From the NCBI GenBank assembly GCA_946479075.1, contig CAMLDT010000024.1:1-25025 (forward strand): a DNA stretch of 25,025 bases, written 5' to 3'. The number at the start of each line of letters is the position of its first letter. Position 1 is the stretch's first letter. The DNA is from an uncultured Polaromonas sp. Its GTDB lineage: Bacteria > Pseudomonadota > Gammaproteobacteria > Burkholderiales > Burkholderiaceae. The notes under the pieces are model-generated. The model ran no database searches. It saw only the letters and a program-made list of their open reading frames with translations, and was not told where the DNA came from. Below are positions 14,927 through 21,697 of the stretch, piece by piece. Made by a program: the position numbers and the translations under genes.

Positions 14927-14960
14927 ACTTAGCGTGCCAGAGTCGAACGACCTGTTAGCT
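14927..14960 (-). repeat. Short attC-like junction 2 (after the P-loop gene)
   Basis: The minus strand reads AGCTAACAGGTCGTTCGACT, then CTGGCACGCTAAGT. The first part matches the classic R''-L'' pattern CTAACAATTCGTTCAAGC at 14 of 18 positions, and the P-loop gene's TAA stop lies inside the AGCTAAC box. The end GCTAAGT is one base off GTTRRRY. At 34 nt it is shorter than functional attC sites, so it may be a deleted remnant or a chance match. Confidence 0.35.
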
Positions 14961-15437
14961 TGCAACGCGCGTACGCCGGTTGATCAACTGCGCGTTGATG
15001 TGGGCGAACCGCTGCCCATCTAGGACCAAAATTTTCGCTCGAAAAGCCTTAAGACGCGCAAGAACAGCAGCAGATGTCGATGGGCCGCCGTTTCTCGCAG
15101 GATCCAAAATGAATGCATGGAGTTCAAACGCAGACGTGCTCACTACCTCTTGGAAGATGTCTTCCAACGACAACCGAGTATGCGGGCGTGTAGGCTGTAT
15201 GGCCATCACCAATCCTTGACTTTTCGGATCCTTCATCGCGCGTTGCACTACGTTCCGGAACTGCATCCGCGAAAGCGGTGTCTCCTGGGGCGAGTTGCAC
15301 AAAACGTGGATGGTCTTGCCCGTGGTTTTGTCTTCGACATGGCCACGAAAGGTGCTGAGAGGACACCCAGTGAGGCTCTTTATCACGGTAGACTTACCGG
15401 AATTCCGGGTTCCTATTACGGCTACAAACTTCTGCAC
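14955..15437 (-). CDS. P-loop NTPase-like protein, 160 aa, unknown function
   Basis: A small protein with a clear Walker A motif at the extreme N-terminus, GTRNSGKST (residues 9-17), followed by VIKSLTGCPLSTFRG. Later hydrophobic strands end in acidic residues (ELHAFILD, AKILVLDGQ) and could provide Walker B. It resembles a minimal dynamin/GTPase-like or AAA-type nucleotide-binding domain, but I cannot place it in a named family. I chose the GTG start at 15437 because AAGGAGA lies 4 nt before it; the longer frame from TTG 15452 would start upstream of that site and within the attC-like box. It is AT-richer than its surroundings and is flanked by attC-like sites. Confidence 0.7.
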   Translation of the reverse strand: MQKFVAVIGTRNSGKSTVIKSLTGCPLSTFRGHVEDKTTGKTIHVLCNSPQETPLSRMQFRNVVQRAMKDPKSQGLVMAIQPTRPHTRLSLEDIFQEVVSTSAFELHAFILDPARNGGPSTSAAVLARLKAFRAKILVLDGQRFAHINAQLINRRTRVAS

Positions 15438-15451
15438 TGTGTCTCCTTGCA

Positions 15452-15550
15452 ATCTAATGTTTGAAGTAAGGGGCCGCCACAGCGGCGAAGCGTAGAGGGA
15501 ACCCGCAAAGTGCAGCTTTGTGGACGGTCTCTCTCTCGGATTTGTTAGCC
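15452..15550 (-). repeat. attC-like recombination site 3 (between the membrane-protein and P-loop genes)
   Basis: The minus strand runs from GGCTAAC (15550-15544) through AAATCC and ends CCCCTTACTTCAAAC then ATTAGAT (15458-15452). The R'-side end is close to the classic CGCTTAACTCAAGC-GTTAGAT of attC sites; the R'' side CTAACAAATC is close to CTAACAATTC. The core ATTAGAT has one mismatch to GTTAGAT. Internal hairpins CAAAG/CTTTG and CGCC/GGCG are present. The TAA stop of the upstream gene lies inside GGCTAAC, and the next gene starts 15 nt beyond the site. Length (99 bp) is in the normal range. Confidence 0.5.
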
Positions 15551-15922
15551 ATTTTTACTGGTGCTCTTTGCGAGAACATAGGATTCGTAAAATTTCTCGA
15601 TCTCTATTTTTACTTTCTGCAGCTTTTTCCTGAGTTCCTCGTGCTCATCATGCAGAGGCTTGCCAGCAGATTCGTAAGTTTCTGGCGCCGAAAAATGATC
15701 TGCAAGCTTTTTTATTTTTGGGAGCTCATTTTCAAAGTGATCTTTCAACACAATGAGCGCATTAATTCTATTTTGTGTAAACGCCTCTAGGATGGTTTTT
15801 TGAGCTTGTTTGTTGCTTTCTTTTGCTTGCCTGACCTGCAAGTAGGCATAGAGCGCTGAGGCTATTGCGGCGAACGCACTAATCGCACTTATTAGTGATG
15901 ATGTATCTATGTGATTGTTCAT
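15545..15922 (-). CDS. Membrane-anchored coiled-coil protein, 125 aa, unknown function
   Basis: With the ATG at 15922 the product begins MNNHIDTSSLISAISAFAAI, with one membrane helix at about residues 9-29 (ending YAYLQVRQ). A long cytoplasmic, highly charged helical part follows (KESNKQAQKTILEAFTQNR; HEELRKKLQKVKIEIEKFY), likely coiled coil. An upstream ATG at 15970 would add 16 residues but overlaps a candidate attC-like end, so I prefer 15922; neither start has a clear Shine-Dalgarno. It is strongly AT-rich compared with flanking genes, a sign of transfer. No family is recognised; similar membrane-plus-helix proteins are common in mobile DNA. Confidence 0.65.
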   Translation of the reverse strand: MNNHIDTSSLISAISAFAAIASALYAYLQVRQAKESNKQAQKTILEAFTQNRINALIVLKDHFENELPKIKKLADHFSAPETYESAGKPLHDEHEELRKKLQKVKIEIEKFYESYVLAKSTSKNG

Positions 15923-16284
15923 TTGGAAAAGGGCTAATGTGGTGTAAACGTCAAAACCCAGTTGATACATCCTGGGCTTGCGGATACATCTTTGCCGGAA
16001 AAACTCCGAAACCCGCGCGCCTGCTGGGCTTGGGGTCGATAGGCTATGAAAATCAATAGGTATAAATTTTCCATGAAACCCTGTGCCCTTCTACTACGGC
16101 TGCCGCTTGATCGATAGGTGCGCGAGCTGTCTGGATGCGTGCACTATAGCTTGACCGCAGGCAAAAGGTCCCCCTATCAGATTCGCTTCCAGGCACGAAG
16201 CAACCATGACGGCTTGTTTCCTGACGATGAATCAGCGTTTTTCTACATGGCTTTCATTTTATGAACTCTTTCGCTTGTAGTTAC
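15923..16284. other. AT-rich non-coding stretch, possible degenerate attC
   Basis: No convincing gene is seen here. At 15932-15938 GGCTAAT (minus strand ATTAGCC) sits 10 nt upstream of the membrane-protein start, in the position an attC R' end would occupy, and GATAGGC near 16038-16044 could be a mutated R'' partner. The support is weak. GATACATC occurs twice (15964-15971 and 15983-15990). The stretch is bounded on the right by dispersed repeat copy D. Confidence 0.25.
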
Positions 16285-16353
16285 CCATTTGCCCTGGGAC
16301 TGTCGAAGGGCCTTTGGTCCCTGCTCAGGCTTCGACAGGCTCAGCCCGAACGG
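16285..16353. repeat. Dispersed inverted repeat, copy D (right border of the AT-rich island)
   Basis: Left arm 16285-16308 (CCATTTGCCCTGGGAC, TGTCGAAG) is degenerate; right arm 16330-16353 (CTTCGACAGGCTCAG, CCCGAACGG) is identical to the right arm of copy B. It marks the change from AT-rich island DNA back to the GC-rich chromosome. Confidence 0.8.
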
Positions 16354-16447
16354 TGGATGTCCTGAATGACGAAGCCATCAAGCGGTTGCCAGGTGCCGCG
16401 ACGGCATTCACTACACTGGTCTCCTGTTGTAAAGGACCCTTGCCCCG

Positions 16448-17056
16448 ATGGAAATATTTGTTCTGCTGTTCATGGTGGTCGCCTTCGGTGCCTACCAGCT
16501 CAAAGCCAAGACCCAGCGGAAACGCATTGCACTGCTGGCCAGCCATCTGGGCCGCTACCAGGTGGAAAAGCTGATGGAAAGCCTCACGCAAGGCTACCTG
16601 CGGGCGCTGGGCGAAAAAGACCCTGAGCGCCAGACGCAGATCTGGAACATGCTGGCTGTTTCCGAGGAGCAACTGGTCGATCAGTTCCAGCGTTTTGCAG
16701 CGGATTTTTCAACGGTGGATGTTGCCGATGCGCGGGTCAGCAAGCTGCCGGTGTTTTTGCCGGAAGCCGACCGATTTTTCCCCGACAACACTTTTGACAT
16801 GCGCAAGATGCTGAACGTCCATGCGCAGGGCATTGAGCGTGTGGTCAAAAATACGCAGGGCCGCAGCCCGCGCGACAAGGCTTACACGCTGTCGGCTGAA
16901 CTGTTTTTGATGCAGCACAGCTGCCACTGGTACTGCCGCTCCAAATCGATTGCCTCGGCGCGCATGCTGGCGCGCCACCAGACGCCTTATGCGCAACTGC
17001 TGGCGTCGGTGGATCCGCAAACGCGCGAAGCCTACCTGGCGGTGATCGGCCGGTGA
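16448..17056 (+). CDS. Conserved hypothetical protein with N-terminal membrane helix, 202 aa
   Basis: The product starts with one hydrophobic helix (MEIFVLLFMVVAFGAYQL) followed by basic residues (KAKTQRKR), so it is probably anchored with a cytoplasmic C-terminal domain. The rest is mostly helical, with notable stretches RFFPDNTFDMRKMLNVHAQG and LFLMQHSCHWYCRSKSIASA. I do not recognise the family. Codon use and GC are like the chromosome. AAGGA at about 16432 is rather far from the ATG. Its stop overlaps the start of the DTW-domain gene (GTGA), and the junction is an exact 11-bp tandem duplication. Confidence 0.75.
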   Translation: MEIFVLLFMVVAFGAYQLKAKTQRKRIALLASHLGRYQVEKLMESLTQGYLRALGEKDPERQTQIWNMLAVSEEQLVDQFQRFAADFSTVDVADARVSKLPVFLPEADRFFPDNTFDMRKMLNVHAQGIERVVKNTQGRSPRDKAYTLSAELFLMQHSCHWYCRSKSIASARMLARHQTPYAQLLASVDPQTREAYLAVIGR

Positions 17057-17667
17057 TCGGCCGGCTGCGGTGCGCGGTCTGCCTGCGGCCGCAAGCTGCC
17101 TGCATCTGCCGCTGGATCACGCCGGTTCGCCATGACGTCGAGGTCCTGATCCTGCAGCATCCGCTCGAAGTGCAGCATCCCAAAGGCAGCGCGCGCCTGC
17201 TGCACCTGAGCCTGCCGGGCAGCCGGCTGCTCACCGGCGAGGTGTTCGACTTGCGTGAATGGCAGCCGCCCGGCGATACCCGGCACAACCTGCTGCTGTA
17301 TCCCGACCTGCCGTCCGACCGCGGCGCAGGTTTGCCGCCGCCGCCTGCAGCAGCGCCTGAACGGTTGCGGGACCCGTCTCAGTTGCGCCTGATCGTGCTC
17401 GACGGCACATGGCGCAAAAGCCGCCGGATGCTGCATCTCAATCCGTCCTTGCAGCAGCTGCCCCGGCTGTCCCTGCAGGACCTGCCGGGCTCGAACTACC
17501 GGATACGCCGTGCGCACCGGCCGGATCAGCTCTCCACGCTGGAAGCCGTGTGCGCTGCGCTGGCCCAACTCGAAGGCGACAGCGGGCAGTTCCAGCCCTT
17601 GCTGAAAGCGTTTGATGGTTTTGTGGCGCAGCAAGCGGCTTTTGCGGGTCGGTCTTCAGAGTTATAA
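17053..17667 (+). CDS. DTW-domain tRNA-uridine aminocarboxypropyltransferase-like protein
   Basis: A 204-residue protein with four cysteines near the N-terminus (C7, C10, C17, C19 in CAVCLRPQAACIC) and the DTW-family motif LDGTW at 116-120 followed by RKSRRML. Further family features are QHPLEVQHPKGSARLL and GSNYRIRRAHRPDQLSTLEA. DTW proteins such as E. coli TapT (YfiP) transfer the 3-amino-3-carboxypropyl group from SAM to uridine in tRNA (acp3U). The start is GTG at 17053, overlapping the stop of the upstream gene, so the two are coupled. The gene ends inside a dispersed repeat and is convergent with the FAD monooxygenase. It seems unrelated to the catabolic genes. Confidence 0.88.
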   Translation: MIGRLRCAVCLRPQAACICRWITPVRHDVEVLILQHPLEVQHPKGSARLLHLSLPGSRLLTGEVFDLREWQPPGDTRHNLLLYPDLPSDRGAGLPPPPAAAPERLRDPSQLRLIVLDGTWRKSRRMLHLNPSLQQLPRLSLQDLPGSNYRIRRAHRPDQLSTLEAVCAALAQLEGDSGQFQPLLKAFDGFVAQQAAFAGRSSEL

Positions 17668-17669
17668 GA

Positions 17670-17735
17670 CAAATCGGCCTCCAGCCCTTATCCGGCGGGC
17701 GCAACCAGCTATCAAATCAGGAGCAAATGGTGCAA
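17670..17735 (-). repeat. Comamonadaceae-type repeat between convergent genes
   Basis: Read on the minus strand: ATTTGCTCCTGATTTGATAG, CTGGTTGCGCCCGCCGGATA, then AGGGCTGGAGGCCGATTTG. I recognise this as a frequent intergenic repeat in Comamonadaceae. It shares its ordered blocks with 11176-11220 and, in its first 35 nt, with 13700-13734. It separates the DTW gene from the FAD monooxygenase stop. Confidence 0.65.
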
Positions 17736-19400
17736 TCAAAGGCCCAGCGGATGCCCGCTGGCCTGGGCCAGCACCTGCAGCGCGCTGCTGTCGTCGCTGC
17801 CGCGCCAGGCCACGATCTGGTCCGGGCGGATCAGTGCCAGCGGCGCTTCGTACAGCGCGCGCAGGCCGGCCGATGTATGCGTGACCACGCGCAGGTCCAG
17901 GCCCAGCCTTGCCGCTGCATCGACAAAACCCTGGCAGCCGGGTGCATCCGGCCCCAGCGCCAGCAAGGTCCATTCGAAGTTGAAACTGTCGTACAGCGAG
18001 CTGCCATCTTCCAGCCAGGCATGCGGCGCGCGGCCACCGGGGCTGGCGCTGGGCTGGTAGTGACCGGCTTCGTCCGGTGGCGGCATGCTGCCGTCCTTCA
18101 CGATCAGCGGCGAGCCGTCGTAACGCCCGCCGAGGGTGACGCCCGGGATGTTGAACTCCAGGCGCACGTGCTGGTTCAGGTAGCTGCCGGCGCGTTCGCG
18201 CTCGGCCTGGCCTTGGTCGCCGGTCTGTTCCAGCAGCGGCGATGCGCTGAAGCGGCCGACCGAATCGGCAAAGCGCTGGGCATAAGCGGTGTTGCGTTCG
18301 GCCAGCGGCTGGCGTTCCGGACCGTAACTGTCCAGCAGTTGCGGCGGTGAGATGCCGCGAACCACGGCGGCCAGTTTCCAGCCGAGATTCACGGCGTCCT
18401 CGACGGCGGTGTTGTAGCCCAGCCCGCCGGTGGGCGTGAACAGGTGGGCGGCGTCGCCACCGATGAAAACACGGCCACGCTGAAAGCTTTGTGCCACCAG
18501 CGAATGGCCGGCCGTCCAGGTGCCCACCGACAACACCTCTATGGGCAGATGTGCGCCCATGGCCTCGTCAACAATCCGCTGCGCGTCGGCGGCGGTCCAG
18601 GCCTCGGCGTCCTCACCCTCGTGCACGGCGGCGTGGAAGGCAAATTCCGACTGGCCATCCACCGAGGCCATGAAGGCGCGGCGCTGCGCATTGACCGAGA
18701 CATACATCCAGGCCCGCGCGTGCGGAAACACCTTGTAGAAGTCCGGCGCGCGCAGGTACACCGCAAACATCTTGCCGCCCATGAATTCGCGCCTGACCCC
18801 GCTGGCGCCGTTCCACCCGATGCCCAGCGTGCTGCGCACCAGACTGCGCGGGCCGTCGGCGCCCACCAGGTACTGCGCCCGCACGGAAATGGGGTCAGCG
18901 CCAGCTGGGCGTATATGAGCGTTGATGTGGGTGCCGTTGTCTTCGAAGCTCTCCAGTGCGCATCCGTAACGCACGTCCATTCCGGGCAGTGCTTCGGCCT
19001 GCCGGCGCAGGGTGGCTTCGACGAACTTCTGCGACACGCGGTGCGGCAGTTCAGCCGCGCTCCAGGAGCCGCTCAGGGTCTTGATGTTTTTCACCGCCTG
19101 CGCGGCGGTCGGCAGTGGCAGGCGCGCCAGCTCGTGGCCGGTGTACCGCGTGAAGTAGGCGATGTCGGTGGGGTGGTCGGCCGGCAGGCCCTGGGCGCGG
19201 ATCTCGCCGGCAAAGCCGAGCCGGCGGAAATGCTCCATGGTGCGCGCCTGCGTGGCGTTGGCCTGCGGGTTGAAGGCGGTGCCGGGTTTGGGGTCCACCA
19301 GCAGGCAGGACACGCCGCGCCGGCCGAGCTCGTTGGCCAGCATCAGGCCGCAAGGGCCGCCGCCGGCGATCAGGACGTCGGTGTGAATAACGCCGCTCAT
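17736..19400 (-). CDS. FAD-dependent aromatic monooxygenase (group A, phenol/2,4-dichlorophenol hydroxylase-like)
   Basis: A 554-residue flavoprotein with the three group A motifs: dinucleotide-binding GGGPCG (13-18), ADGPR (181-185, the DG motif) and GDAAHLFTPTGG (315-326, the GD motif) followed by NTAVEDAVNLGWKLA. A C-terminal thioredoxin-like domain (after about 430) matches PheA/TfdB/MhpA-type hydroxylases, which use NAD(P)H and O2 to add OH to a phenolic ring. Next to a hydroxyquinol-type dioxygenase it probably makes 1,2,4-trihydroxybenzene or a substituted form (inference). It starts one base after the LysR stop (TGA-G-ATG), so it is probably co-transcribed with that regulator. A 15-nt stretch in it is repeated at 14167-14181. 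Confidence 0.88.
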   Translation of the reverse strand: MSGVIHTDVLIAGGGPCGLMLANELGRRGVSCLLVDPKPGTAFNPQANATQARTMEHFRRLGFAGEIRAQGLPADHPTDIAYFTRYTGHELARLPLPTAAQAVKNIKTLSGSWSAAELPHRVSQKFVEATLRRQAEALPGMDVRYGCALESFEDNGTHINAHIRPAGADPISVRAQYLVGADGPRSLVRSTLGIGWNGASGVRREFMGGKMFAVYLRAPDFYKVFPHARAWMYVSVNAQRRAFMASVDGQSEFAFHAAVHEGEDAEAWTAADAQRIVDEAMGAHLPIEVLSVGTWTAGHSLVAQSFQRGRVFIGGDAAHLFTPTGGLGYNTAVEDAVNLGWKLAAVVRGISPPQLLDSYGPERQPLAERNTAYAQRFADSVGRFSASPLLEQTGDQGQAERERAGSYLNQHVRLEFNIPGVTLGGRYDGSPLIVKDGSMPPPDEAGHYQPSASPGGRAPHAWLEDGSSLYDSFNFEWTLLALGPDAPGCQGFVDAAARLGLDLRVVTHTSAGLRALYEAPLALIRPDQIVAWRGSDDSSALQVLAQASGHPLGL

Positions 19401-19401
19401 C

Positions 19402-20331
19402 TCAATACACGCCGAAGCGGCCGGTCCACTTGCGCTCGTAGTCGTGCTTCTCGAAGTGTTCGGCCACAAAATCAATGAAGGTGCGCACCTTGGCCGACAG
19501 GTGTTTGCGGCTGGGGTAGGCCAGGTTGATGGTCAGGCGCGGCAGGTCCCATTCGTCCAGCACCGGCACCAGGCGGCCGGCCACGATGTCGTTGTAAACA
19601 ATATAGCTGGGCTGCACCAGAATGCCCATGCCGTCGAGCGCCGCGGTGCGCAGGATCTGGCCGTCGTTGGATTCGAGCAGGCCTTTGACGGTGACGGTGG
19701 TGGTTTCGCCATCGCGCGTGAAGCGCAGCTCGTTGGGGTTGTTGGCGTAGGTGTAGATCAGCAGCTTGTGGCGTTGCAGGTCTTCCAGCGTTTTGGGAAA
19801 GCCATGCTGCGCAAAGTAGCGCGGCGAGGCCGCCAGGATGCGCCGCGTCTCGCCCAGCCGCCGGATGGTGATGTTGGAGTCCGGCTCGATTTCCCGCGTG
19901 CGGATCGCCACGTCGATGTTGTTGTCGATGATGTCGAGGTAGCGGTTGGCGGCCTCGACATGCACCGTGACGTTGGGATAACGCTGGGTGTACTCACGCA
20001 GCAGCGGCGCCACATGGTGCAAGGAAAACGACAGCGAGGCGGTGATGCGCAGCGTGCCGGTCGGGTTCAGCGCCGTGGCGTTGACGGCAGATTCTGCATC
20101 CTTGAGGTCGGTGAGGATGCCTTTGGCGCGGCTGAAAAATTCCTGGCCGGTGTCGGTGAGGTAGAGACGCCGCGTGTTGCGCTCCACCAGCCGGGCACCC
20201 AGGCGCGCCTCCAGGGCCGACAGGTGGCGGCTGGCGGCTGCGTTGGACAGGTCCAGGGCTTCCGCGGCGCGGCTCAGGCTGCCGGTTTCAGCCACCTGCA
20301 CAAACAATTCAATCTCCGTCCAGCGATCCAA
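19402..20331 (-). CDS. LysR-family transcriptional regulator
   Basis: A 309-residue LysR regulator: N-terminal winged HTH (residues 1-60; FVQVAETGSLSRAAEALDLS then NAAASRHLSALEARLGARL) and a periplasmic-binding-like effector domain (GTLRITASLSFSLHHVAPLL). The start is TTG at 20331, with AGGAGA 6 nt upstream (AGGAGACAAGGCTTG) and the conserved DRWTEIELFVQVAE directly after; the longer open frame to 20427 has no such signal. It is divergent from the ring-cleavage operon and directly upstream of the FAD monooxygenase, so it most likely senses the aromatic substrate or a ring-cleavage intermediate and controls both directions. The branch resembles DsdC/CrgA-like regulators with NTRRLYLT; the effector is unknown. 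Confidence 0.9.
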   Translation of the reverse strand: MDRWTEIELFVQVAETGSLSRAAEALDLSNAAASRHLSALEARLGARLVERNTRRLYLTDTGQEFFSRAKGILTDLKDAESAVNATALNPTGTLRITASLSFSLHHVAPLLREYTQRYPNVTVHVEAANRYLDIIDNNIDVAIRTREIEPDSNITIRRLGETRRILAASPRYFAQHGFPKTLEDLQRHKLLIYTYANNPNELRFTRDGETTTVTVKGLLESNDGQILRTAALDGMGILVQPSYIVYNDIVAGRLVPVLDEWDLPRLTINLAYPSRKHLSAKVRTFIDFVAEHFEKHDYERKWTGRFGVY

Positions 20332-20403
20332 GCCTTGTCTCCTGCAATGTGCGTCCCGGCTTTGTGGGGACCGCCTGCATTGTGGCCCAGCTCGCGGGCT
20401 GCT

Positions 20404-20422
20404 TTTTCCACCGCGCGGAAAA
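20404..20422. promoter_or_regulatory. Candidate LysR binding site in the divergent promoter
   Basis: TTTTCC (20404-20409) and GGAAAA (20417-20422) form a perfect 6-bp dyad around ACCGCGC. Its core TCC-N7-GGA fits the T-N11-A rule for LysR operators. It lies 73-91 nt upstream of the LysR start and about 80 nt before the leader ORF on the other strand. Confidence 0.45.
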
Positions 20423-20499
20423 GTCATTTGCGCCAGCGTGCTTTTTTTCGAGGCGGGTGACGCCTACATTTGTGCGCAGAAAGCCCACACGAGGAACAC

Positions 20500-20550
20500 A
20501 TGCCGGTCAACGCCCCTGATTTTTTGCAAACCCGGTCATGCGCAACCTGA
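20500..20550 (+). CDS. Possible 16-codon leader peptide overlapping the dioxygenase start
   Basis: The best Shine-Dalgarno in this promoter region (GAGGAA, 20491-20496) precedes an ATG at 20500 that opens a 16-residue frame (MPVNAPDFLQTRSCAT). It ends at TGA 20548-20550, 13 nt past the dioxygenase ATG and in another frame. The dioxygenase ATG itself has no good Shine-Dalgarno (CAAACCCGGTC). Translation of the leader could deliver ribosomes to the dioxygenase start. It is not in a known family and could be coincidental. Confidence 0.4.
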   Translation: MPVNAPDFLQTRSCAT

Positions 20551-21401
20551 ACCAGGACACCATCACGCAGGCGGTGATCGCGCGGTTTGCGGACACCCCC
20601 GATGCGCGCCTGAAAGAGCTGATGACCAGCCTGGTGCAGCACCTGCACGCGTTTGCGCGCGAGGTGAAGCTCACGGAGCAGGAATGGCAGGCCGGCATCA
20701 ACTTCCTCACGGCGACCGGGCAGAAGTGTGACGACAAGCGCCAGGAGTTCATCCTGCTGAGCGACACGCTGGGCCTGTCCATGCTGACCGTGGCCATGAA
20801 CAACGACAAACCGGCCGGTTGCACCGAGGCGACCGTGTTCGGGCCCTTTCATGTGGAAGGCGCGCCGCACTACGAACACGGCGATGACGTCGCCAACGGC
20901 GCGGCAGGAGAGCCCTGCATCGTGCGGGGCCGGGTGCTGGGCCTGAAAGGCGAGCCGGTGGCTGGCGCCGTGGTGGAAGTCTGGCAGGCCGATGCCGAGG
21001 GCAACTACGACGTGCAGTACCCGGCGCTGGAGCAACACCGTGCGCGCGGGGTGCTGCGCTCCGGTGCGGACGGCCGTTTCGACTTCAGGACCATCGTGGC
21101 CGAGGCCTACCCGATCCCGGACGACGGGCCGGTGGGCGACATGTTGCGCGCCACAAAGCGCCACCCCTGGCGGCCGGCGCATCTGCACTTCATGGTTACC
21201 GCGCCCGGTTACGAAAAGCTGGTGACGCATGTGTTTCGCAGCGGTGACCGTTACCTCGACTCCGATGCGGTGTTCGGCGTGCGCCAGTCGCTGGTGGCCG
21301 ACTGGATCCGGCAGCCCGACGGCATCTACAGCCTTGATTTCGACTTTGTGCTCAATCCGCTGCGTCCGTTGCGTGCAGCCCAACCGGTGTTTTCAAAGTG
21401 A
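20538..21401 (+). CDS. Intradiol ring-cleavage dioxygenase, hydroxyquinol 1,2-dioxygenase type
   Basis: A 287-residue Fe(III) dioxygenase. Iron ligands by family pattern are Y157 (in EGNYDVQY), Y191 (in EAYPIPDDGPVG), H215 and H217 (RPAHLHF). The helical N-terminal domain (1-95) is the catechol/hydroxyquinol dimerisation domain. The DVQYP and YPIPDDGPVGDML blocks favour hydroxyquinol 1,2-dioxygenase over catechol 1,2-dioxygenase. It would convert hydroxyquinol to maleylacetate, which fits the maleylacetate reductase at 13102. It is the first gene of an operon whose next three genes all overlap by 4 nt, and it is divergent from the LysR regulator. Exact ring specificity (chlorinated, methylated or plain) cannot be told. 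Confidence 0.9.
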   Translation: MRNLNQDTITQAVIARFADTPDARLKELMTSLVQHLHAFAREVKLTEQEWQAGINFLTATGQKCDDKRQEFILLSDTLGLSMLTVAMNNDKPAGCTEATVFGPFHVEGAPHYEHGDDVANGAAGEPCIVRGRVLGLKGEPVAGAVVEVWQADAEGNYDVQYPALEQHRARGVLRSGADGRFDFRTIVAEAYPIPDDGPVGDMLRATKRHPWRPAHLHFMVTAPGYEKLVTHVFRSGDRYLDSDAVFGVRQSLVADWIRQPDGIYSLDFDFVLNPLRPLRAAQPVFSK

Positions 21402-21697
21402 TTCATGTCTTCCACCTGATCGACAAGCCGGACAGCGGCGCACTGCGCCTGCGCATCCGGCCCGAACACAAGGCCTATCTGGCGCTGATGGCTGATCGCA
21501 TCGCTTTTGCCGGGCCGCTGATGGCCGAGGACGGGCAGACCATGATCGGCAGCCTGCTGGCGATTGACTTCGACTCGCTGGCCGCTGCCGAGGCCTGGCT
21601 GGCCGACGAGCCCTTCACGCGTGCCGGTGTGTACGCCGCCAGCAGTGTCCATGCCTTTGTGAACCTGTGGCCGCAAAAAGCCGGCTTCCCCGCATGA
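21398..21697 (+). CDS. YciI-like (YCII domain) protein, 99 aa
   Basis: The product has the YCII-domain layout: strand MIHVFHLIDKPDS, RIRPEHKAYLALMADRIAFA, GPLMAEDGQTMIGSLLAIDF and AAAEAWLADEPFTRAGVY. The family is a ferredoxin-like alpha+beta dimer related in fold to muconolactone isomerase, with a conserved His (RPEHKAY) and Asp (ADEPF). In aromatic clusters such proteins have been proposed as isomerases or dehalogenases; the job here is unknown. The start is GTG at 21398, overlapping the dioxygenase stop (GTGA); the end overlaps the next start (ATGA). Confidence 0.85.
   Translation: MIHVFHLIDKPDSGALRLRIRPEHKAYLALMADRIAFAGPLMAEDGQTMIGSLLAIDFDSLAAAEAWLADEPFTRAGVYAASSVHAFVNLWPQKAGFPA

Noticed and set aside
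15518..15790. Plus-strand ORF of 90 codons in the AT-rich island
   Set aside because: It is antisense to the membrane coiled-coil gene, with a Phe/Leu-rich composition expected from the complement of a Lys/Glu-rich helix.
14164..16284. Prophage or insertion sequence as the origin of the AT-rich island
   Set aside because: No transposase, phage integrase, terminal inverted repeats or target duplication are visible; attC-like junctions explain the layout better.
5578..16353. CRISPR array formed by the CTTCGACAGGCTCAG repeats
   Set aside because: The copies are kilobases apart, are inverted repeats, and have no regular spacers; they are REP-like elements.
16314..16574. Plus-strand ORF of 86 codons running through repeat copy D
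   Set aside because: It begins inside the repeat and overlaps the start of the better-supported 202-residue gene in another frame.
18444..19478. Plus-strand frame of 344 codons
   Set aside because: Antisense shadow of the FAD monooxygenase, whose three flavoprotein motifs are intact on the other strand.
20424..21383. Minus-strand frame of 319 codons
   Set aside because: Antisense of the ring-cleavage dioxygenase; no recognisable domains.
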